Source: JAJEFO01 sp965221845 (GTDB lineage Bacteria > Pseudomonadota > Alphaproteobacteria > Rhodobacterales > Rhodobacteraceae). Taken from it: 64,000 nucleotides of DNA. The stretch covers positions 1,178,001 to 1,242,000 of the forward strand of contig OZ244919.1 of the NCBI GenBank assembly GCA_965221845.1, read 5' to 3'. This document shows, piece by piece, positions 9,657-17,903 of the stretch. The position numbers and the translations under genes were made by a program. Below the pieces are notes generated by a model. It searched no databases and was not told where the DNA came from. It was given only the letters and a program-made list of their open reading frames with translations. Within the stretch, counting starts at the first letter, position 1. Each line of letters opens with the position of its first letter.

Positions 9657-10427
9657 TTACCGCCCCATCCAGCCGCCGTCGACCACAAGGATCTCCCCGT
9701 TGACGTAGTCGGACGCCGGCGACGCGAGAAAGACGGCCGGCCCGGCGAAGTCTTCCGGCTTCCCCCATCTGCCCTGCGGAATGCGCTCCAGTATGGCCTT
9801 CCGCCGGGCGGGATCCTTCCTGAGCGCCTCGGTGTTGTCCGTCGCGACATAGCCTGGCGCGATGGCGTTGACGTTGATTCCCCGGCCCGCCCACTCGTTC
9901 GCCAAGGCTCTGGTCAGCTGCCCGACCCCGCCCTTGGACGCGGAGTACCCCGGCACCGTGATCCCGCCCTGGAACGTCAGGAGCGAGGCGATGAAGATGA
10001 TCTTTCCGCGGCCGCGCGCGATCATGCCGCGGCCGACCTCCCGGCTCAGGACGAACTGCGACGAGAGGTTCACCTCCATCACCTCGTCCCACCATTCGTC
10101 GGAATGTTCCGCCGCAGGCGCGCGCCTTATGGTTCCGGCGCTGTTGACGAGGATGTCGGGCGCGACCCCGTCCCGGGCAAGGTCCGCGGCGAGCGCCCTG
10201 ACGGCCGCCCGGCTCGCGAAGTCGGCCCGGTAGGCCGCGAAGCCGCGCCCCATGCCCGCAACGGCAGCGCCGACCTCCGATCCGGCGTCCTCGATGCTGG
10301 CGCTCACGCCGACGATGTCGGCGCCGGCGGAGGCAAGGGCCTCGGCGATGCCGCGGCCGATCCCGCGCCGGGCGCCGGTGACAAGCGCCGTCTTCCCCGT
10401 GAGGTCGAACGCCTCAAGCACGCTCAT
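9657..10427 (-). CDS. KduD-like short-chain dehydrogenase
   Basis: A 256-residue classical SDR. The cofactor motif is TGARRGIGRGIAEAL (about 17-31), then NSAG (about 94-97), catalytic Ser in IFIAS, and YSASK (about 159-163), followed by GYVATDNTEALRKDP, a stretch typical of 2-deoxy-D-gluconate/2-dehydro-3-deoxy-D-gluconate 5-dehydrogenase (KduD). The reaction in that family interconverts 2-keto-3-deoxygluconate and the 2,5-diketo form with NAD(H). The gene overlaps the ADH stop by four bases (ATGA), so the two are translationally coupled. The pairing with a KDG-kinase-like gene across the divergent promoter supports a 2-keto-3-deoxy sugar-acid pathway. Confidence 0.8.
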   Translation of the reverse strand: MSVLEAFDLTGKTALVTGARRGIGRGIAEALASAGADIVGVSASIEDAGSEVGAAVAGMGRGFAAYRADFASRAAVRALAADLARDGVAPDILVNSAGTIRRAPAAEHSDEWWDEVMEVNLSSQFVLSREVGRGMIARGRGKIIFIASLLTFQGGITVPGYSASKGGVGQLTRALANEWAGRGINVNAIAPGYVATDNTEALRKDPARRKAILERIPQGRWGKPEDFAGPAVFLASPASDYVNGEILVVDGGWMGR

Positions 10428-11461
10428 GCGCCTTCCCCTACCCTGATGAGGCTCTTCAATGCCGTCGGACTGCCGTCCAGTGCCTCGAACGCCGCCTGGA
10501 TGCCGGACAGCGGCCTGACATCCGTTATGATCCTGTCTGCGTCGACGCCGCCGCCGGCGATGACGGAGATGGCCTGCTCGTAGTCCTCGGCCTCGTACAC
10601 CCGCGCACCGAGGAGCTCGAGCTCGCGCCAGAAGAACTGGAAGAGGTCGACCTGCGGCTTCCGCGCGTGGATCGCCACCATGACGATCCTTGCGCGCGTC
10701 GCGGCGCAGGCCGTCATCGCATCGACCCCGGCCTGCGTGCCCGACACCTCGAACACGACATCCGCGCCCTTGCTGCCGGTCCGCGCGCCGATCGAGGCCG
10801 AAAGGTCCTCCGCCTCCGGATCGACAACGTCGAATCCGAGGCTACGGGCGATCTTCACGCGGTTCGGGTTCACCTCGGAGACCACGACATTGCCGCCGCG
10901 TCCGCGCGCGACCATCGCGCAGAGGATCCCGATCGGACCGCCTCCGATGACGAGCGCATCCTCGCCGGGCCGGAGCGCCGAGCGCCGCACGTCGTGGCAG
11001 GCCACGGCCACGGGCTCGACGAGCGCCGCGTGATCCATGGGCATGTCGTCGGGCAGGACATGAAGCGTGCGCGCCGGCACGTTCCAGATCTCCTGCATCG
11101 CGCCGTCCGTGTCGAGGCCGAGAAACCTGAGGTTGTGGCAGACGTGCTCGTGACCGGCCGCGCACGCCGGACAGTCGTCGCAGTGGTCCAGCGGACGCAC
11201 CACGACCTTCTGCCCGGCGGACAGGCCCGTCACGCCCTCCCCGACGGCGGCGACGGTCCCGGACATCTCGTGTCCGATCACGCGGTCCAGGCCGACCCTT
11301 GCATCCATGTTGCCATGAAAGACATGCATGTCGGTTCCGCATATGCCGCAATAGGCAACGCGAACCGCGACCTCGCCGGATGCGGGCGCGCGCGCGTGCC
11401 GCGTCCCCACTGCGAAGGACCTTCTGCCCCGGTAGAATGCTGCCGCGATCTCCTTGTTCAT
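10424..11461 (-). CDS. Zinc-dependent medium-chain alcohol dehydrogenase (sugar/polyol type)
   Basis: A 345-residue MDR enzyme. The catalytic zinc ligands are Cys38 in CGICGTD and His64-Glu65 (GHE). The structural zinc cysteines are in CDDCPAC...C (94, 97, 100, 108). A Rossmann glycine motif, GGGPIGILCAM, lies near the middle. It resembles L-idonate/threonine/galactitol-type dehydrogenases that oxidise a secondary hydroxyl with NAD(P)+. Its ATG overlaps the stop of the enolase-superfamily gene (ATGA at 11458-11461), and its stop overlaps the SDR start the same way, giving a three-gene coupled block. The likely role is oxidation of a sugar acid or polyol; the exact substrate is unknown. Confidence 0.87.
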   Translation of the reverse strand: MNKEIAAAFYRGRRSFAVGTRHARAPASGEVAVRVAYCGICGTDMHVFHGNMDARVGLDRVIGHEMSGTVAAVGEGVTGLSAGQKVVVRPLDHCDDCPACAAGHEHVCHNLRFLGLDTDGAMQEIWNVPARTLHVLPDDMPMDHAALVEPVAVACHDVRRSALRPGEDALVIGGGPIGILCAMVARGRGGNVVVSEVNPNRVKIARSLGFDVVDPEAEDLSASIGARTGSKGADVVFEVSGTQAGVDAMTACAATRARIVMVAIHARKPQVDLFQFFWRELELLGARVYEAEDYEQAISVIAGGGVDADRIITDVRPLSGIQAAFEALDGSPTALKSLIRVGEGA

Positions 11462-12582
11462 GCCGCCTTGCCCGCGCCCTCGTTCCGGTCCGCCGCACCA
11501 TGCGCGACCTCAAGCCGCTCCCAGTCGAAGAGGACGCCGATGCCGGGCTCGTCCGGGGCGACGGCCAGGTGACCCTCGACGACAAGCGGGCGGTGCGTCC
11601 ATGCGTCCGTCGGAAAGCTGTGCACCTCGAGCCAGCCCGCGTTGGGGCGCGCCGAGACAAGGCTGACGTGAATCTCATGCATGCCGTGGCTGCAGAGAGG
11701 GACGCCATGCCGCTCGCTCAGCTCCGCGACCCGGAGCCAGCCCGTGACGCCGCCGCAGCTCGAGGCGTCCGGCTGGACGTAGCTCAGCCTGGCATCGCGC
11801 AGCGCGTGGCGGAATTCGTGAACCGTGCGGAGGTTTTCGCCCGCCGCCAGCGGCACGCCGGTCGCCTCCGCGATACGGGCATATCCTGCATTGTCTTCGG
11901 GAATGACCGGCTCCTCGAACCAGAGCACGTCGTGCTCGGCGAACGCGCGCGCCGCCGCGACCGCGTCGGGACCAGAGAAGGCGCAGTTGGCGTCCACCAT
12001 CAATGCGCGACCCCGCCCCAGGGCCGCGCGGACGGCGCGGACGCGTTCGACGTCCTCGGCCAGTTCCGGCCGGCCCACCTTGATCTTCACGGCATTGTAC
12101 CCCGCGTCCATGTACCCCTCCGCCTGCCGGACGAGCCTGTCGAGCGGGAAATTCAGGTCGATGCCTCCGCGATAGGCCCTGCAACGGTCCGCCGCACCTC
12201 CCGCAACCTGCCAGAGAGGCTTCCCGGCCGCCCTGCAGCGGATGTCCCAGAGCGCGATGTCGACGGCAGATATGGCGAAGGACGCGATGCCTCCCCTGGC
12301 AACGTAGTGGACATGCCGCTGCATGGCGTCATGGAGCGTCTCGACTTCCGCGGCGTCCCTGCCGGCCAGAAAGGGCGCCAGGTCATGCTCGATCATCGCC
12401 GCGATCGCGCGCCCGCCCCTTCCGCCCGTGTAGGTGTATCCGGTGCCCTCCCGGCGATCATCCGTCCGGACGGTGACGGTGACAAGCTCGAATTCCGTGT
12501 GATCGCCATGCCTGGCGTCGGCCATCACTTCCGGCAGCGGAAGGGCGAAGCGCCGAACGGACAGGTCCGAGATTGCCGACAT
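11458..12582 (-). CDS. Enolase-superfamily sugar-acid dehydratase (mandelate racemase subgroup)
   Basis: A 374-residue intact enolase-superfamily protein. It has the KxK base motif (Lys166, Lys168 in VKIKVG), metal ligands Asp197 (DANCAF), Glu223 (FEEP) and Glu249 (AAGENL), and His299 in CSHGMHEIH as the acid/base partner, the pattern of the mandelate-racemase subgroup that includes galactarate/talarate and other acid-sugar dehydratases. The frame is open to 12735 but ATG 12582 fits the family N terminus and has GGAGA about 7 bases upstream. It is the first gene of the minus-strand series and faces the GntR gene across a 152-base intergenic region with two operators. Confidence 0.88.
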   Translation of the reverse strand: MSAISDLSVRRFALPLPEVMADARHGDHTEFELVTVTVRTDDRREGTGYTYTGGRGGRAIAAMIEHDLAPFLAGRDAAEVETLHDAMQRHVHYVARGGIASFAISAVDIALWDIRCRAAGKPLWQVAGGAADRCRAYRGGIDLNFPLDRLVRQAEGYMDAGYNAVKIKVGRPELAEDVERVRAVRAALGRGRALMVDANCAFSGPDAVAAARAFAEHDVLWFEEPVIPEDNAGYARIAEATGVPLAAGENLRTVHEFRHALRDARLSYVQPDASSCGGVTGWLRVAELSERHGVPLCSHGMHEIHVSLVSARPNAGWLEVHSFPTDAWTHRPLVVEGHLAVAPDEPGIGVLFDWERLEVAHGAADRNEGAGKAA

Positions 12583-12633
12583 GCACGTCTCCAGATCGCA
12601 TCCGCCCTGACCGTTGCAAGGCTGGCTGCGGTT

Positions 12634-12644
12634 TGGTATGACAA
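12634..12644. promoter_or_regulatory. GntR/FadR-type operator 1
   Basis: TGGTATGACAA matches TNGTNNNACNA, the consensus for FCD/FadR-subfamily GntR regulators, at every fixed position. It lies 51 bases before the dehydratase start, where binding could block that promoter. It is the inverted counterpart of the site at 12708-12718. Confidence 0.72.
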
Positions 12645-12707
12645 GAGCGCACGGACTTGTCCAGCCATTCCCGCAACGCCTGCGTGCCAGGCAGGATCGA
12701 ACCGTCC

Positions 12708-12718
12708 TTGTCATACGA
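12708..12718. promoter_or_regulatory. GntR/FadR-type operator 2
   Basis: TTGTCATACGA is a second full match to TNGTNNNACNA. It ends 16 bases before the ATG of the GntR gene, so autoregulation is likely. The centres of the two sites are 74 bp apart, near seven helical turns, which would suit looping or co-operative binding. Confidence 0.72.
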
Positions 12719-12734
12719 AACAGGCTGCCGATCA

Positions 12735-13451
12735 ATGAAGGAAGAGAGCGTTCGAGATGCGCGCGCCCGCGCGGCGGACACCGTTGTCTCGACCTACGAG
12801 CGGCAGATCATCGACGGCACGCTTGCCGCCGGAGAGCCGCTGCCGCCCGAGCGCGAGATCATGCGGTCCTTCGGCGTCAGCCGCACCGTCGTTCGCGAGG
12901 CCGTGCAGGCTCTTTGCGCCAGGGGGCTTGTCAAGGCCAGGCCGCGCTTCCGGCCCGTCGTCCGAACGCCCGGCTACGAGTCGGCGATCGCGGCCGTCGG
13001 CTCCGTCGTCAACCGCCTCCTGAACGTGCCTGGCGGCGTGCGCAACCTCTTCGAGCTGCGCGTCATGATGGAGGCCGCGCTCGCGCGCGGCGCAGCCCTG
13101 CATGCCGGCAAGGATCATCTTGCGCGAATGAAGCGGGCCCTGGCGGACAACAAGGCCGCGGTCAGCGACTCCCGGCGCTTCTTCGAGACCGACATAGCCT
13201 TCCACCGCGTTCTCTACGAGGTTCCCGAAAATCCTGTGCTGCCGCAGATCCATCATGCCTACACGGACTGGCTGTCGGGCCACTGGACGAGAATGCCGCA
13301 GGATCCGGAGCGCGACCGCGCGAACTTCAGGGCGCATGGCAGGATCTTCGAGGCGATTCTCCTGCGGGACCCGGATGCGGCCGAGCGCGCGCTCCGCGAC
13401 CATCTCGACGATGCCTGGAACCAGGTGCGTCATTCATTCCCGGAGCGCTGA
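12735..13451 (+). CDS. GntR-family regulator, FCD (FadR) subfamily
   Basis: A 238-residue regulator. The N-terminal winged helix (about 15-80) contains LPPEREIMRSFGVSRTVVREAVQAL, the classic GntR helix-turn-helix, followed by an all-helical FCD ligand domain (about 100-230) with metal-site histidines likely in DIAFHRVLYE, HHAYTDW and RAHGRIFEAIL. An upstream in-frame ATG at 12657 exists, but it would place coding sequence over operator 2; ATG 12735 fits the family length. FCD proteins sense carboxylic or sugar acids. Five bases separate its stop from the kinase start, so the two form an operon divergent from the dehydratase operon. It probably represses both directions through the two sites. 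Confidence 0.9.
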   Translation: MKEESVRDARARAADTVVSTYERQIIDGTLAAGEPLPPEREIMRSFGVSRTVVREAVQALCARGLVKARPRFRPVVRTPGYESAIAAVGSVVNRLLNVPGGVRNLFELRVMMEAALARGAALHAGKDHLARMKRALADNKAAVSDSRRFFETDIAFHRVLYEVPENPVLPQIHHAYTDWLSGHWTRMPQDPERDRANFRAHGRIFEAILLRDPDAAERALRDHLDDAWNQVRHSFPER

Positions 13452-13456
13452 AGGCC

Positions 13457-14362
13457 GTGGACCGGCTTTCACGGATAGCGTGCGTCGGCGAAGTGATGAT
13501 CGAGCTGATCGCGGGGGACGGCAACGCCGCGGAACTGAACGTGGCCGGCGACACCTACAACGCCGCAGCTTACCTGAAGCGCCTCGCGCCCGAACTGGAC
13601 GTCGCGTACGTCACGGTTCTCGGCAGCGACAGCTTCTCCGACCGCATCGTCCGCGACATGGAGGCGCGGGGCATCTGCGCCACGGCCGTCACCCGGCACC
13701 CGACCCGGATGCCGGGCCTTTACGCGATCGAGACCGATGCAGACGGGGAGCGGCGATTCGCCTACTGGCGTTCGTCCTCCGCGGCGCGGACGATGTTTGA
13801 CGGGGACGGCCGGGATCCGGCGGATGTCCTCGCCGGCCACGGCCTCGTTCTTCTGTCGGGGATCTCGCTCGCGATTCTTTCGAGCGCGGCACGGGACCGC
13901 CTGCGGGACGCGCTGGAGGGCTTCAGGGCGGATGGCGGGCTTGTCGCGTTCGACAGCAACTACCGCCCGCATCTCTGGAACGACCCGGGACTTGCGCGGG
14001 CTGAAACGGAGAGGTTCTGGCGGTGCACCGACATCGCCCTTCCCTCCGTCGATGACGAAATGGCGCTCTACGGCGACACGGATGGCGGGGAGGTCGCCGC
14101 ACGGCTCCGGTCATGGGGCGTCTTGCGCGGAGCGATGAAGCGCGGGAAAGCGGGGCCGGCGGACCTGGGACCGCAAGGCCGCGCCCTGGATGCCGGCACC
14201 GCCCGAAAGGTCGTGGACACGACGGCCGCGGGCGACAGCTTCAACGCGGGCTACCTTGCGGCAACGGCCGCTGGCCGGCCGTCGGTCGAGGCGATGGAGG
14301 CCGGTCACGCCCTCGCGCTGAAGGTCATCGGCAAGCGGGGAGCTATCGTGGATTTCAGCTGA
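13457..14362 (+). CDS. kdgK: PfkB-family sugar kinase, 2-keto-3-deoxygluconate kinase-like
   Basis: A 301-residue ribokinase-family protein starting at GTG 13457. It opens with IACVGEVMIEL and the substrate-loop GDTYNAAAYLKRL, and ends with the ATP/anion-hole motif DTTAAGDSFNAGYLAA, where Asp is the catalytic base; this pattern is typical of KdgK. The product would be 2-keto-3-deoxy-6-phosphogluconate from KDG. The stretch before the motif (VLRGAMKRGKAGPADLGPQG) is shorter and less conserved than usual but in frame. It is co-transcribed with the GntR gene and supplies the kinase step missing from the divergent dehydratase/SDR operon. Confidence 0.82.
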   Translation: MDRLSRIACVGEVMIELIAGDGNAAELNVAGDTYNAAAYLKRLAPELDVAYVTVLGSDSFSDRIVRDMEARGICATAVTRHPTRMPGLYAIETDADGERRFAYWRSSSAARTMFDGDGRDPADVLAGHGLVLLSGISLAILSSAARDRLRDALEGFRADGGLVAFDSNYRPHLWNDPGLARAETERFWRCTDIALPSVDDEMALYGDTDGGEVAARLRSWGVLRGAMKRGKAGPADLGPQGRALDAGTARKVVDTTAAGDSFNAGYLAATAAGRPSVEAMEAGHALALKVIGKRGAIVDFS

Positions 14363-14392
14363 GCCGGGTGCGGCGGAACGGGGGACGTCGCG

Positions 14393-14575
14393 GCCGCGGG
14401 CGCTACCCGGACGTCCTGACCTTCCGGTCGCTTCTCAAGTCCGGACGCTTCGACCGGGCATGGGCCGCGCCGGTCCCAGGTCTGAGCCGCAGCGATGGCT
14501 GGAAGGCCTCACAAAGCGCCAACGAAAACGGGCCGGTGGCGCAGGTCGCGCGCGCCGCGTGATTCGCAAGCGGAA
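14393..14575 (+). pseudogene. ISKra4-type transposase C-terminal remnant
   Basis: Reads DVLTFRSLLKSGRFDRAW, then WKASQSANENGPVAQVARAA-stop on the plus strand. This matches the C-terminal end of the transposase in the IS at 5602-7354 (WKPQPANDNRPVERIALAA), and the bases after the stop (TGATTCGC) also match. No other part of the element and no terminal repeat was found beside it, so it is a fossil lying between kdgK and the amidase gene. Confidence 0.72.
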
Positions 14576-14835
14576 CATCCAAAGGAAAGGCCGGAAGCGG
14601 ATCAGTATTGACGCGAACCCCGGGCCAGCCTTGAACTGACAGCCCGGATCTGGACAGGCTGCGGAAAATCCGGTTCAGGACCCCCGGCAAACCGCGCGGA
14701 AAGGCCTGATACGGGCCTGGCCCGAAACATGGATGCTTGCGCGCGCGGAGGCGTCAGCGCCATTTCACGCCCGCAACAAGGCGGAGCGCGACAATTCCAT
14801 GCCGAATGCGAAGCGATCCCGGCGGGCGGGAGGCC
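14576..14835. other. Spacer upstream of the amidase gene
   Basis: No gene, RNA or clear promoter could be recognised. It is GC-rich and probably derived from decayed IS sequence. Confidence 0.4.
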
Positions 14836-16311
14836 ATGGGACCCGAAGGCCCGCCCGTCTTCACCGGACCGGAAATCTGCGCCCTGGAAGCGCACGAGGC
14901 CGTGGATCTCCTCAGACGGCGGGAGATTTCCGCGAAAGAGCTTGTCGAAGCGGCACTGGCCAGGATCGCTGAGACCGAGCCTGCCGTGAACGCCATGCCG
15001 ACCGTGTGCCCCGACCGCGCGCGGGCGGCCGCGAAGGCGCTCTCGAACGCGCACGCCGACCATCCCGGCTGGCTCGGCGGCCTGCCCCTCGGGATCAAGG
15101 ACCTGGACCGGGTCAAGGGCGTCCGGACGACGTCCGGGACCCCGGGCCTTGCAGATCACGTGCCTGACTTCTCGGACCACTTCGTCGAAAGGCTGGAGCA
15201 GCGCGGCGGACTTGTCGTCGGCAAGACCAACACTCCCGAAATGGGAGCGGGAGGCAACACCTTCAACGCGGTCTTCGGCGCGACCAGGAACCCATGGAAC
15301 ACCGCCATCAACCCCGGCGGATCCTCCGGCGGGGCGGCGGCCTCGCTCGCCACGGGCGAGACATGGCTCAGCCAGGGATCCGATCACGGCGGGTCGCTGC
15401 GCACGCCGGCCGCCTACTGCGGAGTGGTCGGGCTTCGCCCCGTGCCCGGACGGGTGCTGACGACTCTCGTCCCGGGCGTCAGCGCGGCCCATGTCGGCGA
15501 CAGCGTGGTCGGTCCCATGGCCCGTTCCGTCAGGGACTGTGCGCTGTTCCTCGATTCGCCCTCGGGATTCGAGACGCGGTTCCCGCTGTCCCTGCCTTCG
15601 CCGGAAACGTCACTCCAGGAGTCGGTCGCAAGAGCGACGCCAGAGGTGAGGATCGCCTTCGCGCCTGACCTTGGCGGCCTCTGCCCGGTGGAATCGCCGA
15701 TCCGGGAGGCGCTCGCATCGGCCCTCGAAAGAGTCGAGGCCGAAGGCGGAACGGTCGTTGAGGACTGCCCGGACCTGACCGGGCTGGAAAGCGCCTACCG
15801 AAAGCTGCGGGCGCTCGGCCTGGCGACATCAATGTCGCGCCTGCCCGAGGACGTGCACAGGCATTTCAAGCCTGCGCTGCGCGACAACTGGGCGTATGCA
15901 CGGACCTTGACGCTCGAGGACTTTGCCGACGCCAACATCAACCGGACGCGGATCTTCCTTGTCATGCAGGGCTTTCTCGAGGACTTCGACGTGCTCGCCT
16001 GCCCGACCGTGAGCTGCTTGCCGAGGAATTCTGACATTGAGTGGATCGAAAAGGTCGAGGGCGAAACCTTCGACGACTATCTCGGCTGGATGAAGTTCGC
16101 CTTTCTTGCCACGACCGCCGGGCTGCCCGCGGCGTCCGTCCCGGTCGCGGTCTCGTCCGACGGCCTGCCCATCGGCATCCAGCTGATCGGGCCGCCGAGG
16201 GGAGAGGCGACGGTGCTCGCCGTCGCGCGCGCCGTCGAGATGGCGGTCGGCGGCCCGTTCGGGCCGATCGATCCGGTTGTCACGGAACAGCGGATGCTCG
16301 GCAGCGCGTGA
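14836..16311 (+). CDS. Amidase (amidase signature family)
   Basis: A 491-residue amidase-signature enzyme. The Ser-cisSer-Lys triad is visible: Lys in PLGIKDLDRV (about 83), the GGSSGGAAASLATG loop (about 158-172), and the nucleophile Ser in GSDHGGSLRTPAAYCG (about 183). GSDHGG replaces the more common GSDxGG variants and keeps the Ser. Earlier in-frame ATGs exist (14737, 14806), but ATG 14836 has GGGAGG five bases before it and fits the family N terminus. Family members hydrolyse amides, including indole acetamide and mandelamide; the substrate is not evident. A possible terminator hairpin follows at 16383-16410. Confidence 0.88.
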   Translation: MGPEGPPVFTGPEICALEAHEAVDLLRRREISAKELVEAALARIAETEPAVNAMPTVCPDRARAAAKALSNAHADHPGWLGGLPLGIKDLDRVKGVRTTSGTPGLADHVPDFSDHFVERLEQRGGLVVGKTNTPEMGAGGNTFNAVFGATRNPWNTAINPGGSSGGAAASLATGETWLSQGSDHGGSLRTPAAYCGVVGLRPVPGRVLTTLVPGVSAAHVGDSVVGPMARSVRDCALFLDSPSGFETRFPLSLPSPETSLQESVARATPEVRIAFAPDLGGLCPVESPIREALASALERVEAEGGTVVEDCPDLTGLESAYRKLRALGLATSMSRLPEDVHRHFKPALRDNWAYARTLTLEDFADANINRTRIFLVMQGFLEDFDVLACPTVSCLPRNSDIEWIEKVEGETFDDYLGWMKFAFLATTAGLPAASVPVAVSSDGLPIGIQLIGPPRGEATVLAVARAVEMAVGGPFGPIDPVVTEQRMLGSA

Positions 16312-16382
16312 TGCCGACGTCGCGGATAAGCCGGTGCGCGGGTCCGACTGCGTTCGTCGCGCATGAGGCAGGCAGGGAACCC

Positions 16383-16410
16383 GAAGGCCCCGAACGCCGT
16401 CGGGGCCTTC
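16383..16410 (+). terminator. Hairpin downstream of amidase
   Basis: GAAGGCCCCGA and TCGGGGCCTTC form a perfect 11-bp stem with a 6-base loop, 71 bases after the amidase stop. No T-run follows, so it would be a weak or factor-assisted terminator. It could also separate the converging serine hydrolase operon. Confidence 0.55.
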
Positions 16411-16667
16411 GAGACGCGATCCTGCTCCCTTGCCAGGAATTCTTCCTGTCGATCCACGGCCCATTGCGTGACGGACGCAGCTCTCCTCTCGCAGACTGTC
16501 GCTGCTGTCCCGCTGCAAGCGTTCGGTCGTGCGGTGACGACGGTTGCCGCTCCCCTCCGGCGACACCCGGGGCGTCTCCGCGCACTGGCCCCAAAGTGGT
16601 GCAGCCCTGCCATTTCGCGCAATCGCGCCTGCCACGTTTGGCGCAAGGCGATCGAGGGCCGAAGGAA
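16411..16667. other. Spacer between converging amidase and serine hydrolase genes
   Basis: No gene recognised. Short open frames here have no initiation signal or family resemblance that I can name. Confidence 0.4.
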
Positions 16668-17903
16668 CTAGCCCGCCGCCGTTTCCATCATGGCCTGGTA
16701 GAGGAGCGTTCTCAGAGGACGCCTGACAGGCAGCGTGTTTGACGGCGCAACCTGCGTCAAAAACAGGAAACTCAGGCTCTCGGCGGGATCCACGAAGAAA
16801 AACGTGCTCGCCAGCCCACCCCAGCCAAATTCGCCCGGAGTGCCAATGATCTTCGCTTCAATCGGATCGATCAGGACGGAAAGGTTGAAGCCAAAGCCAA
16901 TCCCTTCCGTGGTCGTCTCCATGAAGCTTGGCTGCCCCATCGCCGCGAGATCACCCGGCAGCTGGTTCGCGGTCATCAGGCGCAACGTCTTCGGGGAAAT
17001 GATGTCCGCCTCTTCCCAATCCACCTGACCGCGCAGGACCGAGACAAACTTCTTGTAGTTGTCAAGCGTGGAAACAAGCCCGCCACCACCCGACATGTAG
17101 ACCGGTCTTTCGAGGAACTGGCCTGAAAGAGCGTCCGCGAAAGGCCGGGCACGACGCTGCGCATCAAGCTGGTAGTTTTCCGCCAGGGCGGAAGGGTCGC
17201 CACCCTGGACGAAGAAGCCGGTGTTCTTCATGCCTAGCGGGGCAAAGACGCGATTGTGCAGGATCTCGTCGAGCGGCTGTCCGGTCACGACCTCCAGAAC
17301 CCGCCCCAGCACGTCTGTGGACAGGCCGTATTTCCAGCGGCGACCCGGCTGAAAGCACAGCGGCAGCCTGCCGATCCGCGCGGCGGCCTCGGCCAGCGGG
17401 ATCGGGCTGTCGACGGACCGGAGATTTTGCTGGGCGTAGCAGGTCTCAAGATATCCGGTGTTGCGGTGGCTGGTGATGCCTGAGGTGTGTGTCAGGAGAT
17501 CACGGATCGTCACCGGCCGATCCGCTGGAGAGCATTCCGAATCGGAGATCCCACGACCTTCGTAGACGCGCTGGTCGCAGAATTCCGGCAAGAAGCGGCT
17601 GATCGGCGCGTCAAGCTGGAAGGCCCCTTCCTCGTAGATCGACATCGCCGCGACGGCGGTGATCGGCTTGGTCATCGAAAAGATGCGAAACACTGTATCA
17701 GGGCCGACAGCCGCGCCCCCGTCCAGCCTTGTCCTGCCAGAGAAGGCCTCGAGTACGGTCGTGCCGCGCCGCTCCACCGATATGGCGTAGTGCGGCAGCT
17801 CGCCCGCGCCTCTCAGCGCATCGAGATAGTCGAGCACCCTTTGCAGACGGCGCGGCGAGAATCCGGCCTCGCGAGCGGCACCGGCATTGATCCCGCCCGT
17901 CAT
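16668..17903 (-). CDS. Beta-lactamase-fold serine hydrolase (class C/esterase type)
   Basis: A 411-residue serine hydrolase of the class C beta-lactamase/EstB-like family. The nucleophile motif SxxK is in FRIFSMTKPITAVA (about 78-91). The Tyr motif is in KYGLSTDVLGRVLE (about 203-216), and GWGGLAST near residue 355 supplies the third active-site element. No signal peptide is visible, so it is probably cytoplasmic. Its ATG overlaps the dctM stop (ATGA at 17900-17903), so it is translationally coupled to the TRAP operon. It may hydrolyse the imported ester or amide; other family members are D-aminopeptidases or carboxylesterases. Confidence 0.86.
   Translation of the reverse strand: MTGGINAGAAREAGFSPRRLQRVLDYLDALRGAGELPHYAISVERRGTTVLEAFSGRTRLDGGAAVGPDTVFRIFSMTKPITAVAAMSIYEEGAFQLDAPISRFLPEFCDQRVYEGRGISDSECSPADRPVTIRDLLTHTSGITSHRNTGYLETCYAQQNLRSVDSPIPLAEAAARIGRLPLCFQPGRRWKYGLSTDVLGRVLEVVTGQPLDEILHNRVFAPLGMKNTGFFVQGGDPSALAENYQLDAQRRARPFADALSGQFLERPVYMSGGGGLVSTLDNYKKFVSVLRGQVDWEEADIISPKTLRLMTANQLPGDLAAMGQPSFMETTTEGIGFGFNLSVLIDPIEAKIIGTPGEFGWGGLASTFFFVDPAESLSFLFLTQVAPSNTLPVRRPLRTLLYQAMMETAAG

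Noticed and set aside
12657..12734. Upstream ATG of the GntR gene (26 extra residues)
   Set aside because: It would put the perfect operator at 12708-12718 inside coding sequence, and the extra residues do not fit the family.
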